Both the position numbers and the translations under genes were made by a program. Positions 43,830-55,460 of a DNA stretch of 64,000 bases are shown piece after piece. Numbering within the stretch: position 1 is the first letter of the stretch; every line of letters starts with the position of its first letter. The notes under the pieces are model-generated. The model did no database searches. It had not been told where the DNA came from and worked only from the letters and a program-made list of their open reading frames with translations. Source of the stretch: Galeopsis tetrahit (Eukaryota; Streptophyta; Magnoliopsida; Lamiales; Lamiaceae); the NCBI GenBank assembly GCA_963675135.1, contig OY776119.1, positions 41,105,198 to 41,169,197 on the forward strand, read 5' to 3'.

Positions 43830-45200
43830 TAATACCTAGTTTGATCCTTTGAAAATCCTTATAGGCTTGCTTGAGTAATCGAATGGGGGTCTAGAACTTG
43901 AGAACCTGCAACAAAACCGGGCCAGAGAGGGTTCCGGCGACGGCCCTCCGACGCTCAAGTCAGTGAATATTTGATGAATGGATAGTGTATGAATAATAAG
44001 AGAGGGAGAGAGAGAGAGAGAGAGAGAGAGTTTTTTAGAAAAAGTGAGTTAACCTTTAAATTTGATAAAATGACACTATATATACCTTCAAGGCTTGAGG
44101 GTAATGACGTAATTTCCGGAGCTAGGGTTTTAGCCTAGGGGGGACCACGCCATGTCATCGTCCTATTCTGTTATTTTGAATGAGGGAAAAGGGATTTTCC
44201 ACCTGCAATAAATTTTGTTATGGGCAGAAAATAATACATGGTGTGGACCACCAAGATGAGGTGTCAAGGACTTAAATCCGCGTGATGAGAGTCTTAGCTC
44301 TGTGGATTCATGATCCCAAATTAAGATCTTTTAAGATATGATCATAAGGATAATCAGTTCTGCGTTGGTGCTCTTCTTTATAATGATTCTAAGCCCTGAG
44401 ATGAGGCTCATCACTATAGTCAGAAGAGATTAAATTCAGACCTGAAAATCTAAAGAACACCCACAAAATTTGGAGATACGATCTTATTCAGATGTCAGTA
44501 GTCTCTCTTCTACAAATAATCTTGGCTCAGAGAATGAGTACCTTTCAAACGGTCATCTTTCAGATGATATGACATCATTATGTCCTATCATCTACTCCCC
44601 CCCCCCTATTAGAGTATCAGTTCTGATAAACTGATGCTCTAAAGTGGCAGGTTCCTTTTATCGTTCCCGCTCCTTTCTTCTTTTTGAAATTTTGAAATTT
44701 TACTATTGATCTGGGCCACTCATTCGTTCACCGCCCTTTCATTTCTTTGAATCTCCTCCATACACGTGTATCTATTGGAATTTCAATCGTCCACTTATTA
44801 CGGAGTATAAAAGGAGGTGAAATGTTCAATTTTTTACTGTTTGATTTTTATGAGCGAAGCGCCTTGACTACCTATTCCGCCGTGAATATTTCTCTCTCTA
44901 GGTCTTCGGCCTATTCTTTGGTGAACTTCTCAGCTTCCCTTCTTTAGATCCGGTTTCTCCCTGTAACAAGGTAATTCTTCATTCCTTTTCTTCTTTCTCT
45001 TTTTTTTTCTTTTTTAATTTCTTCTTTTAGGGCATGTTCGATTCAGCTCTGACATCTTACTCGATTCTGTCTAGTTCTAAGAAACGTATCAGTGTTGAAA
45101 CATCAACTCACCAAGAAAACCAAACCCCAGATGACTTGCTCAGATCTGGGTTCACAGATCCGTTAACCAACCAACTCTCGCCCTCTTATTCAGAACCAGT
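43830..45200 (+). other. Putative transposon leader or LTR-like sequence
   Basis: 43900-43960 contains CGACGGCCCTCCGACGCTCA, a phrase I associate with leader or terminal regions of plant retroelements, followed by a (GA)n run at 44005-44032. It precedes the coding unit at 45201. I could not find matching repeats at both ends. Confidence 0.4.
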
Positions 45201-46036
45201 ATGTCGTCGATACGTCCCTCCTCTGAACCTTCTTCTTCTTCTCACCCTTCTTCAACTCCCATTTCTGATCTACAAGTTCGACCTACTCGGGTGACTACCA
45301 CTCAAGATCTGTGTAATCCTGAATGGAACGCGGTTTGTAGAGCTAGCACATTATCTTCTTCAGAATTACGAACCATAAGGAAGAAACTCCATAACCCTTC
45401 AGACCTGTTAATTGACTTAGCTAACCCTGATGAACGTCCTAACTTTGCCAAACATCCCTCTCTAGCTTTCTTCAAATCTCATATAGATGCAGGCATTCGT
45501 TTTCCTATTTGCCCTTATTTGGTTCAGATCTGTAAGCACTATAGAATTTCCGTTAACCAAATTAATCCTTCTTCGATTCGGACTGCTCTGGCTTTCTTCA
45601 TCTTAATGAAACATTATGGTCATGAGGTTTCAGCGGAGAAATTCATAGCCTGTCATGAGATGAAGTTAATGGAGGGCTTCTTCTACTTTAGTTCTCGCCC
45701 AGGGGGTCCTGCTAAGTTTCTGAAAAAACCTAACTCAGTAGATGGCAAATGGAAACCTAAGTATTTCTGGGTTACTTCTAAAAGAGGGGGATGGCCCTTT
45801 TCCACGGGATGGAAATGCCAACTCCCGGATTATCTTCGCCTCCACTGGTCTTTAATTTCTGAAGTGGAAAAGAACCTTATGAGAGCTTTGAATAAAATGG
45901 CCACACTGAACTTTAGAATAACTGAGATGCTTAAAGATCCGGGTGTATTAATTAGATTCGGGTTAGACAGCTCTGGAGCGGTACTAACCCCCAGAGCCGG
46001 TATGTTTCATTTCTTTAAGAAGTACTTATTTTCTCT

Positions 46037-46077
<41 letters not shown>

Positions 46078-46984
46078 CTTTGTCTCTTCTTTTTCAGAGA
46101 TGGATTTTGAGTTCCTGGATTTTGTGGATCTTCCAGAGGGGAACCAAGCAGATGTGACCATTGCCGTATCAGCTGATGAGGCATTATCTGTTCATTCAGA
46201 TGGAGATCAAGCAGATTTGTCTGTTCCAGAGGCTATTCCCGTAAGTTCTCGCTCTCCTTCTAAAGCCCAAGGCAAGCGCGTTGCTGATCCATCTTCTTCA
46301 CCCACTCTTAAACGGCGAAAGACTCGTAACGCTCCTCCCAAAGAAAAGGAGAGTTCCAGAACTCTTGTCCATTATTCCTCTAACGATCCGCTTACTCTAG
46401 AACTTCCCGAGGCTCTTTCTAACTTGAAAGGTTCAGCGAGTTTATCTTTCATTGCTTCTGCCCCCTCAGCTGCTGACGTGCTTCTCCATCAAGAAGCTTC
46501 TATTTCTCAACTCTATACCGATATTTCTGAGTCTATAACCCAGGTACGTATAATCTCATTTCTTCCCCCAATTCTATTCTTCGACTTCTAGATTCCTTAT
46601 TCATATTTGTTATATCTTCAGATGATACTGAAACATGGTCTGTTGGTGAATCGTTTGAGGGAGACTTCAGATCCTACTGAGTTGCAAAAGGATCTGGTGC
46701 AAAAAGATGAGGATCTTTAAAGGTTAGTACTTGAGGTAAGCCTTCTAACTGCAGAAGTGGGAGATTTGAAGAAGCAGGTGCAGGGCTTGAGTAACTCTTT
46801 GACTGAATCAGAGAAGAAACAATCAGAGATGGAAGCTCGTCTAATTAAGGAAGTTGCAGAGAGTCGATCTCAAGGTATCAAAGTTGGTGTTGATACTTGT
46901 CGCCAGAGGTTATTTGCTACTCCTGCTGGCCAAAAATTTCTCCGTAATTTTGGGATGTGCAGAGGGCTGTCCTCAAGTATCTGA
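45201..46984 (+). pseudogene. Plant transposon-type protein (Transposase_28 / gypsy-type domain) with coiled coil
   Basis: Three exons are inferred: 45201-45999, 46098-46543 and 46622 onward, with GT-AG borders in phase. Exon 1 has the region FPICPYLVQICKHYRISVNQ with FFILMKHYGHEVSAEKF and MEGFFYFSSR, which resembles the putative gypsy-type transposon domain common in plant repeat proteins. Exon 2 is acidic and Ser/Pro-rich with a basic KRRKTRNAPPKEKE patch. A TAA at 46718-46720 ends the frame after about 447 residues. The same frame then continues as a coiled coil (LKKQVQGLSNSLTESEKKQS) to 46984, so the stop is probably a mutation. An (AT)n run lies in intron 1 (46040-46075). Function is unknown; it is likely part of a mobile element. 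Confidence 0.65.
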
Positions 46985-47690
46985 AGATCAGAGGAATCAA
47001 ACTAACAATAACCAATTTCTTGCATGGGTACATGATTACAAAAAAAAACCAGGGAGTATATCACTTGGCTGAAGAACTTTAAGGGGTTTGTTGAGGCATA
47101 ATTTGCAGAGATTTTAATATCTTTGAGTTGTTTGATGTTTTAAAATTTAGGCATATTGTTTGGTGTACCTATGAAGCTGTGAAACTTTTCAGTTATAATC
47201 TTGATTAGCTGGAATTTATGCTATCTAGATTATGCTTGTTATTTTTGTTGGATGGTACTAGTAGATTTTACAATAATGAGGTCTTATTCTTGCTGGTTTT
47301 GAAGTTGGAACTTGATAACGGTTTTTTTTCGTAGTCCTCTTGGGGCATGTTTGGTTTGCAGAATTTGGTGGGTTTGATTGTTTTATACCATTTTGTGTAG
47401 GTAGTTTGGTTAGTAAGTTAGCAGCCGGAGAAAGACTAGCAGCCCGGGTCTATTTTCTCATTTTGTCTTGCATTCACGTGATTACTTGTCTTGGGGGGTG
47501 GGAAAACAAAATCTTCTTCACAAGATTACTTGTCTTGGGGGGTGGGAAAACAAAATCTTCTTCACAAGAGCAGTTGACTTCATGACTCAACTCAACATGT
47601 TGATTCTCATGAATTTCGCAGAAAGACAGAAATGAGAGAAACCTCTTTTTTTTTTTTTTCTTCTTCTTCTTAATTTCCAATTCAATATAA
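46985..47690. other. Intergenic with a 51-bp tandem duplication
   Basis: ATTACTTGTCTTGGGGGGTG and its continuation AACAAAATCTTCTTCACAAG occur twice in tandem at about 47480-47570. No gene seen. Confidence 0.5.
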
Positions 47691-47739
47691 TCAACCATTG
47701 AAATACATTAATGAAATACTGTTGTTGTCTATGACGTGG

Positions 47740-48530
47740 CAGTATGAATTTTCATGTGAAAACAATGTCACCTTGCTATATCTCAACTCCCAGCTGAAAT
47801 ACCAAGTGAAGGAAACATCAGCCAGCCAGCCTGATGGTGAAGTTGTCGTAATTGATTGCTTTCACTTCGTATTTTTTGGAAGTTTTCGCATGCTAATTCA
47901 TAGTCTTAGCTATCAAACATGGCCTAAGTATATAGTATTCCATGTCAAGTTTTACATTTGTATATCCTTCCACCGTACATGTACTTATTCTCCTTTTCAT
48001 TGTGAATAATATACAATTCAGATTATCTGAAGATAGTAACCAAAGCCATATAAAGAAAAACACCTTTTTTTTCTCCGGATCCTCACGATATAGTATCAGA
48101 GATATGTTTCTTCAATTTTCTCTTGTATTTTTGTTTAAAAATATTCAAGCATGCTAAAAATAATGTATATAACAATTTCCTTTTCCACTAAAGAATCATA
48201 TGACCAGTTTATGAGCTCTGATCAATCATTTCATTATTCCTACTGAAAAATATATGAAGTAAGAAATTGAAGTCTGATCACGTACTGTAATGAAATACAA
48301 AATTGAATCAGGATTGAGGAAATCTGACATTTCTGTCTTGTGCAAATACAGTGTGCATTCGTCGAAAACTTCTTAAAATGCGACAACAAACTCATGCCGA
48401 TCAGTTACTCCTATTCAGATATAAAGAAGATGACTATAGAATTTCGAGAAATCTAGGCCAAGGAGGCTATGGTTCAGTTTACAAAGGAAAGCTTCGAAGT
48501 GGCGCACACTGATATTGAAGCAGTAAAGTT
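47740..48530 (+). pseudogene. LRK10L/PR5K-type receptor-like kinase remnant
   Basis: 47740-47860 encodes YEFSCENNVTLLYLNSQLKY, which resembles the GUB_WAK/wall-associated extracellular region of leaf-rust-10-like kinases. 48355-48530 encodes MPISYSYSDIKKMTIEF, then after a one-base frameshift LGQGGYGSVYKGKLRSG, the juxtamembrane segment and glycine-rich ATP loop. The catalytic kinase core does not follow. This is a dead gene piece. Confidence 0.8.
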
Positions 48531-48720
48531 AATCCTTCATCAATGGATTGTAATATATTCCATAAATAGTTCTTCTGTGATGGCTATCGTCTATTTGCTT
48601 CGGAATTAAACAGATTTCTTGGTACGCTCTGCAGGATGGATTCCACACAACATAAAACCTGTTGGCATAACCAGATTTGTGATATTTTTTCAGATACAGT
48701 CCGTCACAATTGCACATGAT
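48529..48720 (-). pseudogene. F-box associated (FBA-type) domain fragment
   Basis: The minus strand encodes CNCDGLYLKKYHKSGYANRF, VVWNPSCRAYQEICLIP and YGIYYNPLMKD. The pattern C.G-L, WNPS-R and YG-YDP is the hallmark of F-box associated repeats in plant F-box proteins. No F-box is seen upstream. Confidence 0.7.
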
Positions 48721-48909
48721 GTCAGCAGACCGTGAGCTAGAATATTCAATTCACTTGAATGTTCAAGTACTGACACAAAATGAAAATAATTATTTTGATG
48801 TTCAGCAACATGCAATCCTTTGAAGTCTTGACACTCAACTCGTGCAATTAGATTCTTCCGAGAGGATGATGACTTCTTGTATTGTCGGAGGTGTTTTTCC
48901 GCAAACTCT

Positions 48910-49010
48910 CACTAATACATATAAAGGGCTCTCCAAGTGCAATTTAGCTTGGACAGCTCCCACTTGGAGAGCTCTTTTAAAAGCTCTCCAAGGCCAAATA
49001 TGTATTAGTG
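48910..49010. mobile_element. 101-bp palindromic mini-element with CACTA ends
   Basis: CACTAATACATAT at the left and ATATGTATTAGTG at the right are a perfect 13-bp inverted repeat. Inner arms also pair (GGCTCTCCAAG with CTTGGAGAGCTC, and AAGCTCTCCAAGGCC). TCT precedes and follows the element, a 3-bp target-site duplication as in CACTA transposons. Confidence 0.65.
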
Positions 49011-49024
49011 TCTGGATCAGAAAT

Positions 49025-49320
49025 TAATCGTGGCCTTCCATTGTTTGGAAACCACTTTAAATCTAAGGAGATTTTTCACTGGCACACGCAAAAGGATGAT
49101 TTCAACAATGTCGTGCGGAAGAGTAGTTGTTGCTGTGTGTTTCTGCTTTCTCTTTGAAGAAAATGCTCTCAACCTGCAGCTGGCCATATTTCAAGCTTTG
49201 ATTAAAACTTTGACAGTTTTTGTGATCATGGTCAATGGTACCGCAAGACAAGCAATAGTTTGGCAATGACTCGTACTTCAAAGGAAGCCATATAATTTTT
49301 TCCCTTTCACCTCGTTCTAC
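49025..49320 (-). pseudogene. LINE ORF1 (DUF4283/zf-CCHC) fragment
   Basis: The minus strand encodes WLPLKYESLPNYCLSCGTID and HDHKNCQ, giving a zinc knuckle CX2CX4HX4C (CLSCGTIDHDHKNC). This is the gag-like ORF1 knuckle of plant LINEs. It breaks down toward 49030. Confidence 0.7.
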
Positions 49321-49475
49321 CTTCAGAATTCACCTAAATAGCCATCTCCTTGTGTGACATTTGTTTGATCTCCGTGCGATCCATATAATTTTTTCCCTTT
49401 CACCTCGTTCTACCTTCAGAATTCACCTAAATAGCCATCTCCTTGTGTGACATTTGTTTGATCTCCGTGCGATCC
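49305..49475. repeat. Tandem copy of a dispersed 75-85-bp repeat
   Basis: CACCTCGTTCTACCTTCAGA...GATCTCCGTGCGATCC occurs twice in tandem here. Single, partly mutated copies occur at 51980-52055, 52180-52235 and 53700-53770. Confidence 0.8.
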
Positions 49476-49612
49476 TTAACACGCCATGCACCCAATTTTT
49501 TTTTTTTTATAAGTAGACCCACAATACCCCATGCGATCGTACACCTAACTTATTTACTTTCCACACTTACTATGCACTTTTCTTTGTGCACGAGTTTTAA
49601 GAAATATTTATA

Positions 49613-49739
49613 TATATATATATATTTTTTTTTTATGGAAGTTAAATACCCATCCCTTTTTTTCCTTCCCCATGACTCGAACCCAGGACCTAAGGCCTAG
49701 GTAGTGGTGCTCTAACCACTTGAGCTATCCCACTTTGTC
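49613..49739 (-). mobile_element. tRNA-derived SINE, copy 1
   Basis: On the minus strand the body starts GACAAAGTGGGATAGCTCAA, has A-box GATAGCTCAAGTGGTTAGAG and B-box GGGTTCGAGTC, and ends in an A-rich tail. A 17-bp target-site duplication (TTTAAGAAATATTTATA) flanks it at 49596-49612 and 49740-49756. The 127-bp body matches the copy at 55694. Confidence 0.92.
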
Positions 49740-50129
49740 TTTAAGAAATATTTATAGTTTATATAAAAAGTAAATGTATAACATAAAAAGTGAAGGATTT
49801 ATTAGTGTATTGGAGGAATAAACATTTTAATTTATAGAAGTGTGCATATTAAGTGTGGACAACAAAAAATTTTAAAAATGCATACCTACAAAAAAATAAA
49901 AATGGTTAAAGATATTATTATGTATGTTGCACAATAATTTAATAATGTTTTTACTTATTTAAAAAATATTGGCACTTGACTTTTATGAAATAGACCCAAT
50001 TGGGAAGTTTCCATAAAACACACATAACAATTGTGTTCTTACAACAACAAATTGTCTTTTTCCAAAGAAAAAAAAAACGGTGTTTTTACAACAATTTGAG
50101 GCTTCTTACAACAAAGGATGGAAACAACA

Positions 50130-50397
50130 GTTGTGAAAGCTTCTCTGTTAGAGACACTTACTTGCCTCCATTATCGTGTCTGATGAAGACTATTTCCTTT
50201 ATAAACTTTGCTGATCCAAATGGTGAACCGATGCTTACATTGGCCCGGATTTTGCTTAAGAAGGTCACTCGCCTAGAAAACATGGACGTCGTGGTTGATG
50301 TTGCAGAAAACAATGACTTTCTCAGGATAGGTAGAGAGTTGCAACCTTGTCCGAGAGCCTCCATCAAAGCAGAAATCGTTATAAAGAAGCAGTAAGT
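50130..50397 (+). pseudogene. F-box gene 3' fragment (FBD domain)
   Basis: The frame encodes MKTISFINFADPNGEPMLTL, ARILLKKVTRLENMDVVV and LRIGRELQPCPRASIKAEIV before a stop at 50393-50395. This is the C-terminal FBD domain found in the same F-box class as the pseudogenes at 4311 and 21522. No F-box or LRR portion precedes it within the same strand and frame. Confidence 0.8.
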
Positions 50398-50773
50398 TCC
50401 CGTTGCAATTGCTGTGGTTTCAACTGTTGTGGTGTTGTAATGATATTTATATTAGCAACTTCGATGGTTATTTCCTACTTACTTTCCTGGCTAGAGTTGT
50501 CGAGCCTACAACTGTGTTGTTGTAAGAATATTATATTAGCAACTTTGATGGTTATTCCCTACTTTCTTTTCAAAAAAAAAAAAAACTCTCAGGCAGCAAA
50601 CTCTCTTCTTGGTTTGATGATCTAAACATTAGAAGTAGCCCTTCTGCACAAAGTGTAAACAAAAAGAAATTACATTGAATTACATCTTTCTATAAAATGC
50701 ACAATGCACACACAAACCATGTACATCAGCTGGATTGACAACATTCATTTCAAGGCTACAAGTACAAATACAT

Positions 50774-51776
50774 ACAAAGTGCTCATCTATTTTATATATA
50801 AACTAATCAGTATTCATTAAAATATTTAATTAATTGTATTTTAATTTAATTGATGAAAGGGTAATGCAGTCTTTTTTTTATATGTAATTTCTTTTTGAAA
50901 ATGTTTTGGGAAAGGGGAATTTAGCGGTGGCCTTTGTAGAGAGGCTGAAAATGGTATTAAGTGTTATTAATTAATCGCATCAATCCGGTTTAAAACTTGT
51001 TCACGCAAAACCTGTGCATACGTTTGTCATTTTTGTGGTGTGAAATGTTGGAATAAAGAAGTTAGTTGAGTGGATTCATCGAATGAAATATAAGAGTATT
51101 GAAAATTAGATAATAAAAAATTTTGATGTAGGATCCACTTATTAGGAAAAAAGAGGCTTAATCAAACTGAAGCTGCTCACCAATGACAATAGTGACCCTT
51201 GCACCAATATACTAGTGACCTACCCCCAATTTATATAAAAGAAAATGCAGCTCCAAAATTCCCTAAATAGTTAAACATGTTGCACACCATTCCAATTAAA
51301 AAAACAGCAGTACTCTTGTTGGCAACAAAGTAAATTACTATGCATTCAAACAAACACACCCATAATAACAAACGAGCCTTAAATCACAAATAATTGGGGT
51401 AGACTACGTGAACCAGTACTCAAATCAGATTATGTAAATTAGTGGGAGTGAAAGCAAACCTTGTGAATTGGCACAACATGGGTTTCAGAGAGAGTAGATC
51501 CATCATTATCAATTATTTGTGCATTCATCATCAGAGTAATTTTGATGCATCAGAGAAGAAATTGGTGAAAAGAATGAGAGAATGATGGAACAAGCAATTT
51601 TAATGTGTATTATTTGTGCATTCATCATCAAAGTGCGGGTTCGTTTCACACCTCACTAACTGCAAATATGGATCCCCCAACATTTTTTTAAAAGAAAAAA
51701 GAAATTAGGGCCTAACTAATCATGTTATTTTAATGAATACTGATTAGTTTATATATAAAATAGATGAGCACTTTGT
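50774..51776. mobile_element. About 1-kb element with perfect 51-bp terminal inverted repeats
   Basis: 50774-50824 (ACAAAGTGCTCATCTATTTT ...) is exactly the reverse complement of 51726-51776. No base differs across 51 positions. The interior is AT-rich and non-coding. No target-site duplication adjoins the ends, so it may be a young foldback or MITE-like transposon, or an inverted duplication. Confidence 0.6.
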
Positions 51777-51979
51777 GTGAAATGATATTAAAATAAGTTT
51801 ATTATAAAATCAAATCTTTCTTAGGAAAGTTGGATATGTTTTTGCTATTTAGGGCTGAATTCCCTTGGGCGGTGATTAATGGGTTAGGTGGGAAACCGTG
51901 TGCACCGCAGGAGTAAAAAAGAAGGGGATTTTAGGGTTAGAGGTGTGAATGTCTTTAATACTATTTGACTCTTTGTAAC

Positions 51980-52235
51980 TCACCTCATTCTACCTTCAGA
52001 ATTCACCTAAATAGCCATCTCCTTGTGTGACATTTGTTTGATCTCCGTGCGACCCTTAAAACACCATGCACCCAATATTTTTTTTTTTTGGCACAATGCC
52101 ATCTCCAAGTTTTCATTTGGAGAAATGCCATGCAGCCAATTTTTTTTCTTTCTAAATTGTCACTCAAAATAATTTCTGGACCTAAATACCCATCTCCTTG
52201 TGTGACATTTGTGCGATCTCCATGCAACCCTTGAA
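51980..52235. repeat. Dispersed repeat copies
   Basis: Two further copies of the ATCTCCTTGTGTGACATTTG repeat seen at 49305-49475. Confidence 0.75.
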
Positions 52236-52577
52236 ACTAAGGCAATTTAACTCAAGGTGTGGTTAATTTACACTGTATTTATTAAATATTTCATAGGGAT
52301 AAATTGTTCATTTGCAGCGTGACATTATATGAAAGTAGTAATGATAAATAAGTTTTTTCACCCATAAAAATTAGCAACTGGTTTAAACATTACTTCCATT
52401 TAATTTTTTTGGCATGAATGACTTTGATGAAATAGACCAAATTGGAAAGTTGCCATAAAACGCACACAACAAACAATTGTGTTCTTACAAAAATAAAATG
52501 TCGGCTTCTTACAACAAAGGATGGAAACAACAGTTGTGAAAGCTTGTTTGTTACAACCTCACTTGCCTCCATTACAT

Positions 52578-53341
52578 TATCATGGTGCAACCTGAAATTG
52601 ATGGGACAAAATTAATTAGTCCTCTATTCACCAAAAGCTTAACGAAAAAAGTACGAAAACTAATTAATGAATAAACACAAATTTTCAATATATCGTTATA
52701 AATGCGTAACTGGGACATTACCTGAGTCGTAAGCGATTGAATATTGGCAAGAAACTGGACAAACTCTGTCTTCTTAGCTTGAAATTTGGACATTACATTG
52801 TCCAGTAGTTGTTGTTCTCTCTTTATATCTTCTAAGAAGAAACCCTTCTTCCATTTCGCCTCTTTCAACTGTTTTTCAATCTCTAAATAGTCCAAAGTAC
52901 GGATGCTGATTTTCTCAAGGGAACTTCACATCTATATCTCTGATTTGACAGAAAACAAAGTGTAAACAAATTATATATTTTTGTAGATAGAAAACATGCA
53001 TTGTGTAAGCTACTTACCGAGGGTGACCGAAGATGAATACGCCGGGACTTCTCATCATTTCTCCGTCAAGAGATATTGCTCCATTTGATATTAAAGGAGC
53101 TGCTTTTTGCATGTCTTCCTTTGTTTTATATACTTGTGTATTCAAAAAGAGGTCGTAGAAGAGCGTTTCTCTTAGACCGTGCCCATATGTTGAGACGAAA
53201 GATAAGTTATTGTTATTAATCATGATCATGTTTACCGCGAAACCAAGAAAACCAGGTGGAATTTCTCCATTTATTAATCTTGGCTCTAGGAGATTGAGTC
53301 TCCGTTGAGGGTCATCAGCTACAAACTCACCACGATATGGT
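52578..53341 (-). pseudogene. GMI1-like hinge C-terminal half plus coiled coil
   Basis: Exon 53018-53341 encodes [32 protein letters not shown] and [13 protein letters not shown] to [18 protein letters not shown]. This is the second half of the SMC flexible hinge domain of GMI1-type proteins. Exon 52722-52923 encodes a coiled coil (YLEIEKQLKEAKWKKGFFLE, REQQLLDNVMSKFQAKK). A final short exon would end with a stop near 52578. Splice sites fit in phase, using a less usual AAG acceptor at 52924. No hinge N-terminal half or ATPase part is found upstream, so this is a gene remnant or the end of a rearranged gene. DMS3-like proteins (hinge plus coil, no ATPase) are an alternative reading. Confidence 0.72.
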
Positions 53342-53389
53342 CTAAAAAGGAAAGAAAAAAACACATTAATTAGAGGGCCCTATCAAGAT

Positions 53390-54989
53390 TTTATTTATTA
53401 TATTTATTTGACATCAAGGTTTAATATAGGATATTTTTCAAGATTTTATTTCTATCTACAAATTTCAAATCTCCCTATATCAGCTTCGATGTGAACCTCT
53501 TATATATAGAGGGCCCTATTTGTAAAATCAAAACAATTACAAAGGAAAATAGTATCCAACACTTTTCACACAAAACAATCAGTTTTATATATTCTACAGT
53601 CCTCTCGGTTTATAGGACACACCCACAACGATGATAATTGAAGTTATTTGATTTCATTCGATCATATGCATCTACAATTTTTTTTTCTAAATTGTGACTC
53701 AAAATATTTTCTGGACCTAAACACCAAACCTCCTTGTGTGACATTTGTGCAATCTCCGTGCGACCCTTAAAACGTTAAACGGCATTTTTTTTTTTTGCAC
53801 AATGCCAATTCGAAGTTTTCATTTCGAGAAATTCCATGAACCCAATCTTTTTTTTTATTTCTAAAAAGTCACTCAAAATATTTTCTGGACCTAAATACCC
53901 TTCTCCTCGTGTAACATTTGTGCAATCTCCGTGCAACCCTTGAAACTAATATAATTCAATCCGGCCAAGGTGTGGTTTACTCTGTCTTAATTAAATATTT
54001 CATATGAATAAATTGTTTATTTGCACCATGGCATTAATTATAAGAAAGTGAAAGATAATTATAGTAATAAGAAAAGAATCTGTGACTGAAAAGTGGTCTT
54101 CGGGTGAGGGGGACCAATGGAATTGAAAAGATCATTGGAAAATTAAACAACATAACCCAATTATTAATTGATCAATAACATGATGAAAAGTGCATATGTG
54201 CAATTGTTGCGGACAAGATTTATTAGAGAAGGGCTTGTCTAGCAGCAGCCGTTGTTTTAATCTGTTTTAAACTTTCAATTAATCAATCCGTCTTTTAATT
54301 AATTGGGATCATAAGTGTTAATGAGTCTAGCTGTTCATGGACTTTGCTTGTTAGGTCAAATGAAAAGAGAATTAGTTCACTAACAAGTTTTCTAGTTTTG
54401 GAGTTGAGATTTGAATTTGGAGCTTGCGCCTTGCACTTGATCGAGGAGATTTCTCTCCTTTGTTGGAGATAATTTCATTTTATCCCCTAACTTAATACAG
54501 TTTAAATCTTGAAGTATTTATTTTATTCAATTTACTAACATCATTTTTGGTCCAATTTACGACATCTTCGCCATTTAAAAAAAAAAACTTACTAGAAGTA
54601 GAGGAACACATTAATATTCCAGCCAAATAGTCCAATATACGTCCATCAAGTTGGAAAATTAATAATTCAAAAAAACTCATTTTTTTTAAATTCTAATAAT
54701 TCTACATTTCAAAAAATTAAAAAATGTGTAAATAAAAAATTCTAAAAATGTCATTATAATGAATTTGAGACGGTTTCGCGGTCGATAAAGGCGTGGAACT
54801 CCGACTCCTCGGGTAGTCGGGTAACCTCGTGGGACCCAAAATTTTCGGAGCTCAAGCAAAGCTTTAATGGCGGACGACTCAACACTAGGTAAGATTTTAA
54901 CGAGTATTAATAATTTTAATTATTCTTATTAGATTTTTAGATTTTAAACATGGTCTCTTCGGGAAGTTATATTTCATACTCTAGTAGTA
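53390..54989. other. Intergenic with one dispersed-repeat copy
   Basis: 53690-53940 carries two decayed copies of the ATCTCCTTGTGTGACATTTG repeat. An ATG at 54869 (MADDSTL) followed by a donor-like GGTAAGATT could be an orphan first exon. Nothing else is supported. Confidence 0.4.
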
Positions 54990-55272
54990 CTCCCTCCGTC
55001 CCATATTAATTTGCGTAGGTAGATGGGCACAAATTTTAAGAAAGTGTAATAATGAGTGGAGTTTTGAGGGGTAATTTTGTAAACCTTTATGTATAAAGTA
55101 AAGAAATGGGTTGACTTTTGTGTATGTGTGGAGAAAAAGCAATGGCATTTGTGTAAAAATGAGGATTTTGTGAGGGTGGGGTTTATAAAGAATTTTCTAT
55201 TTTAAGGGTGTGAAAGTTATTGTGGGACGTTCTAAAAAGGAAAGTATGAAAGATATTGTGGGACGGAGGGAG
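54990..55272. mobile_element. Stowaway MITE
   Basis: CTCCCTCCGTCCCATATTAA at the left and GTGGGACGGAGGGAG at the right, with TA at both borders. 283 bp, non-coding. Confidence 0.92.
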
Positions 55273-55460
55273 TATTATTTATGTTATTTATGGTTGACTT
55301 TTTTTTGGTTGGAATTGTAGATTCAATTTTGTTTAAGAAGAATATATCCATCTTCTAGTCACAATCAAGGAAATACAAGTAATTACCCAAAATTACCATG
55401 GTGCAATTCCAAGTTTTGTTGATTTGAAGGTTAGTTAATTTTTAAGTAAATTGTTATATA

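Noticed and set aside
49030..49269. 79-residue plus-strand open frame
   Set aside because: It is the shadow of the minus-strand LINE ORF1 zinc-knuckle fragment.
49613..49739. tRNA gene on the minus strand
   Set aside because: Same SINE family, with a 17-bp target-site duplication.
54869..54894. Possible first exon MADDSTL with a donor site
   Set aside because: No following exon can be recognised; the evidence is one ATG and one GT.
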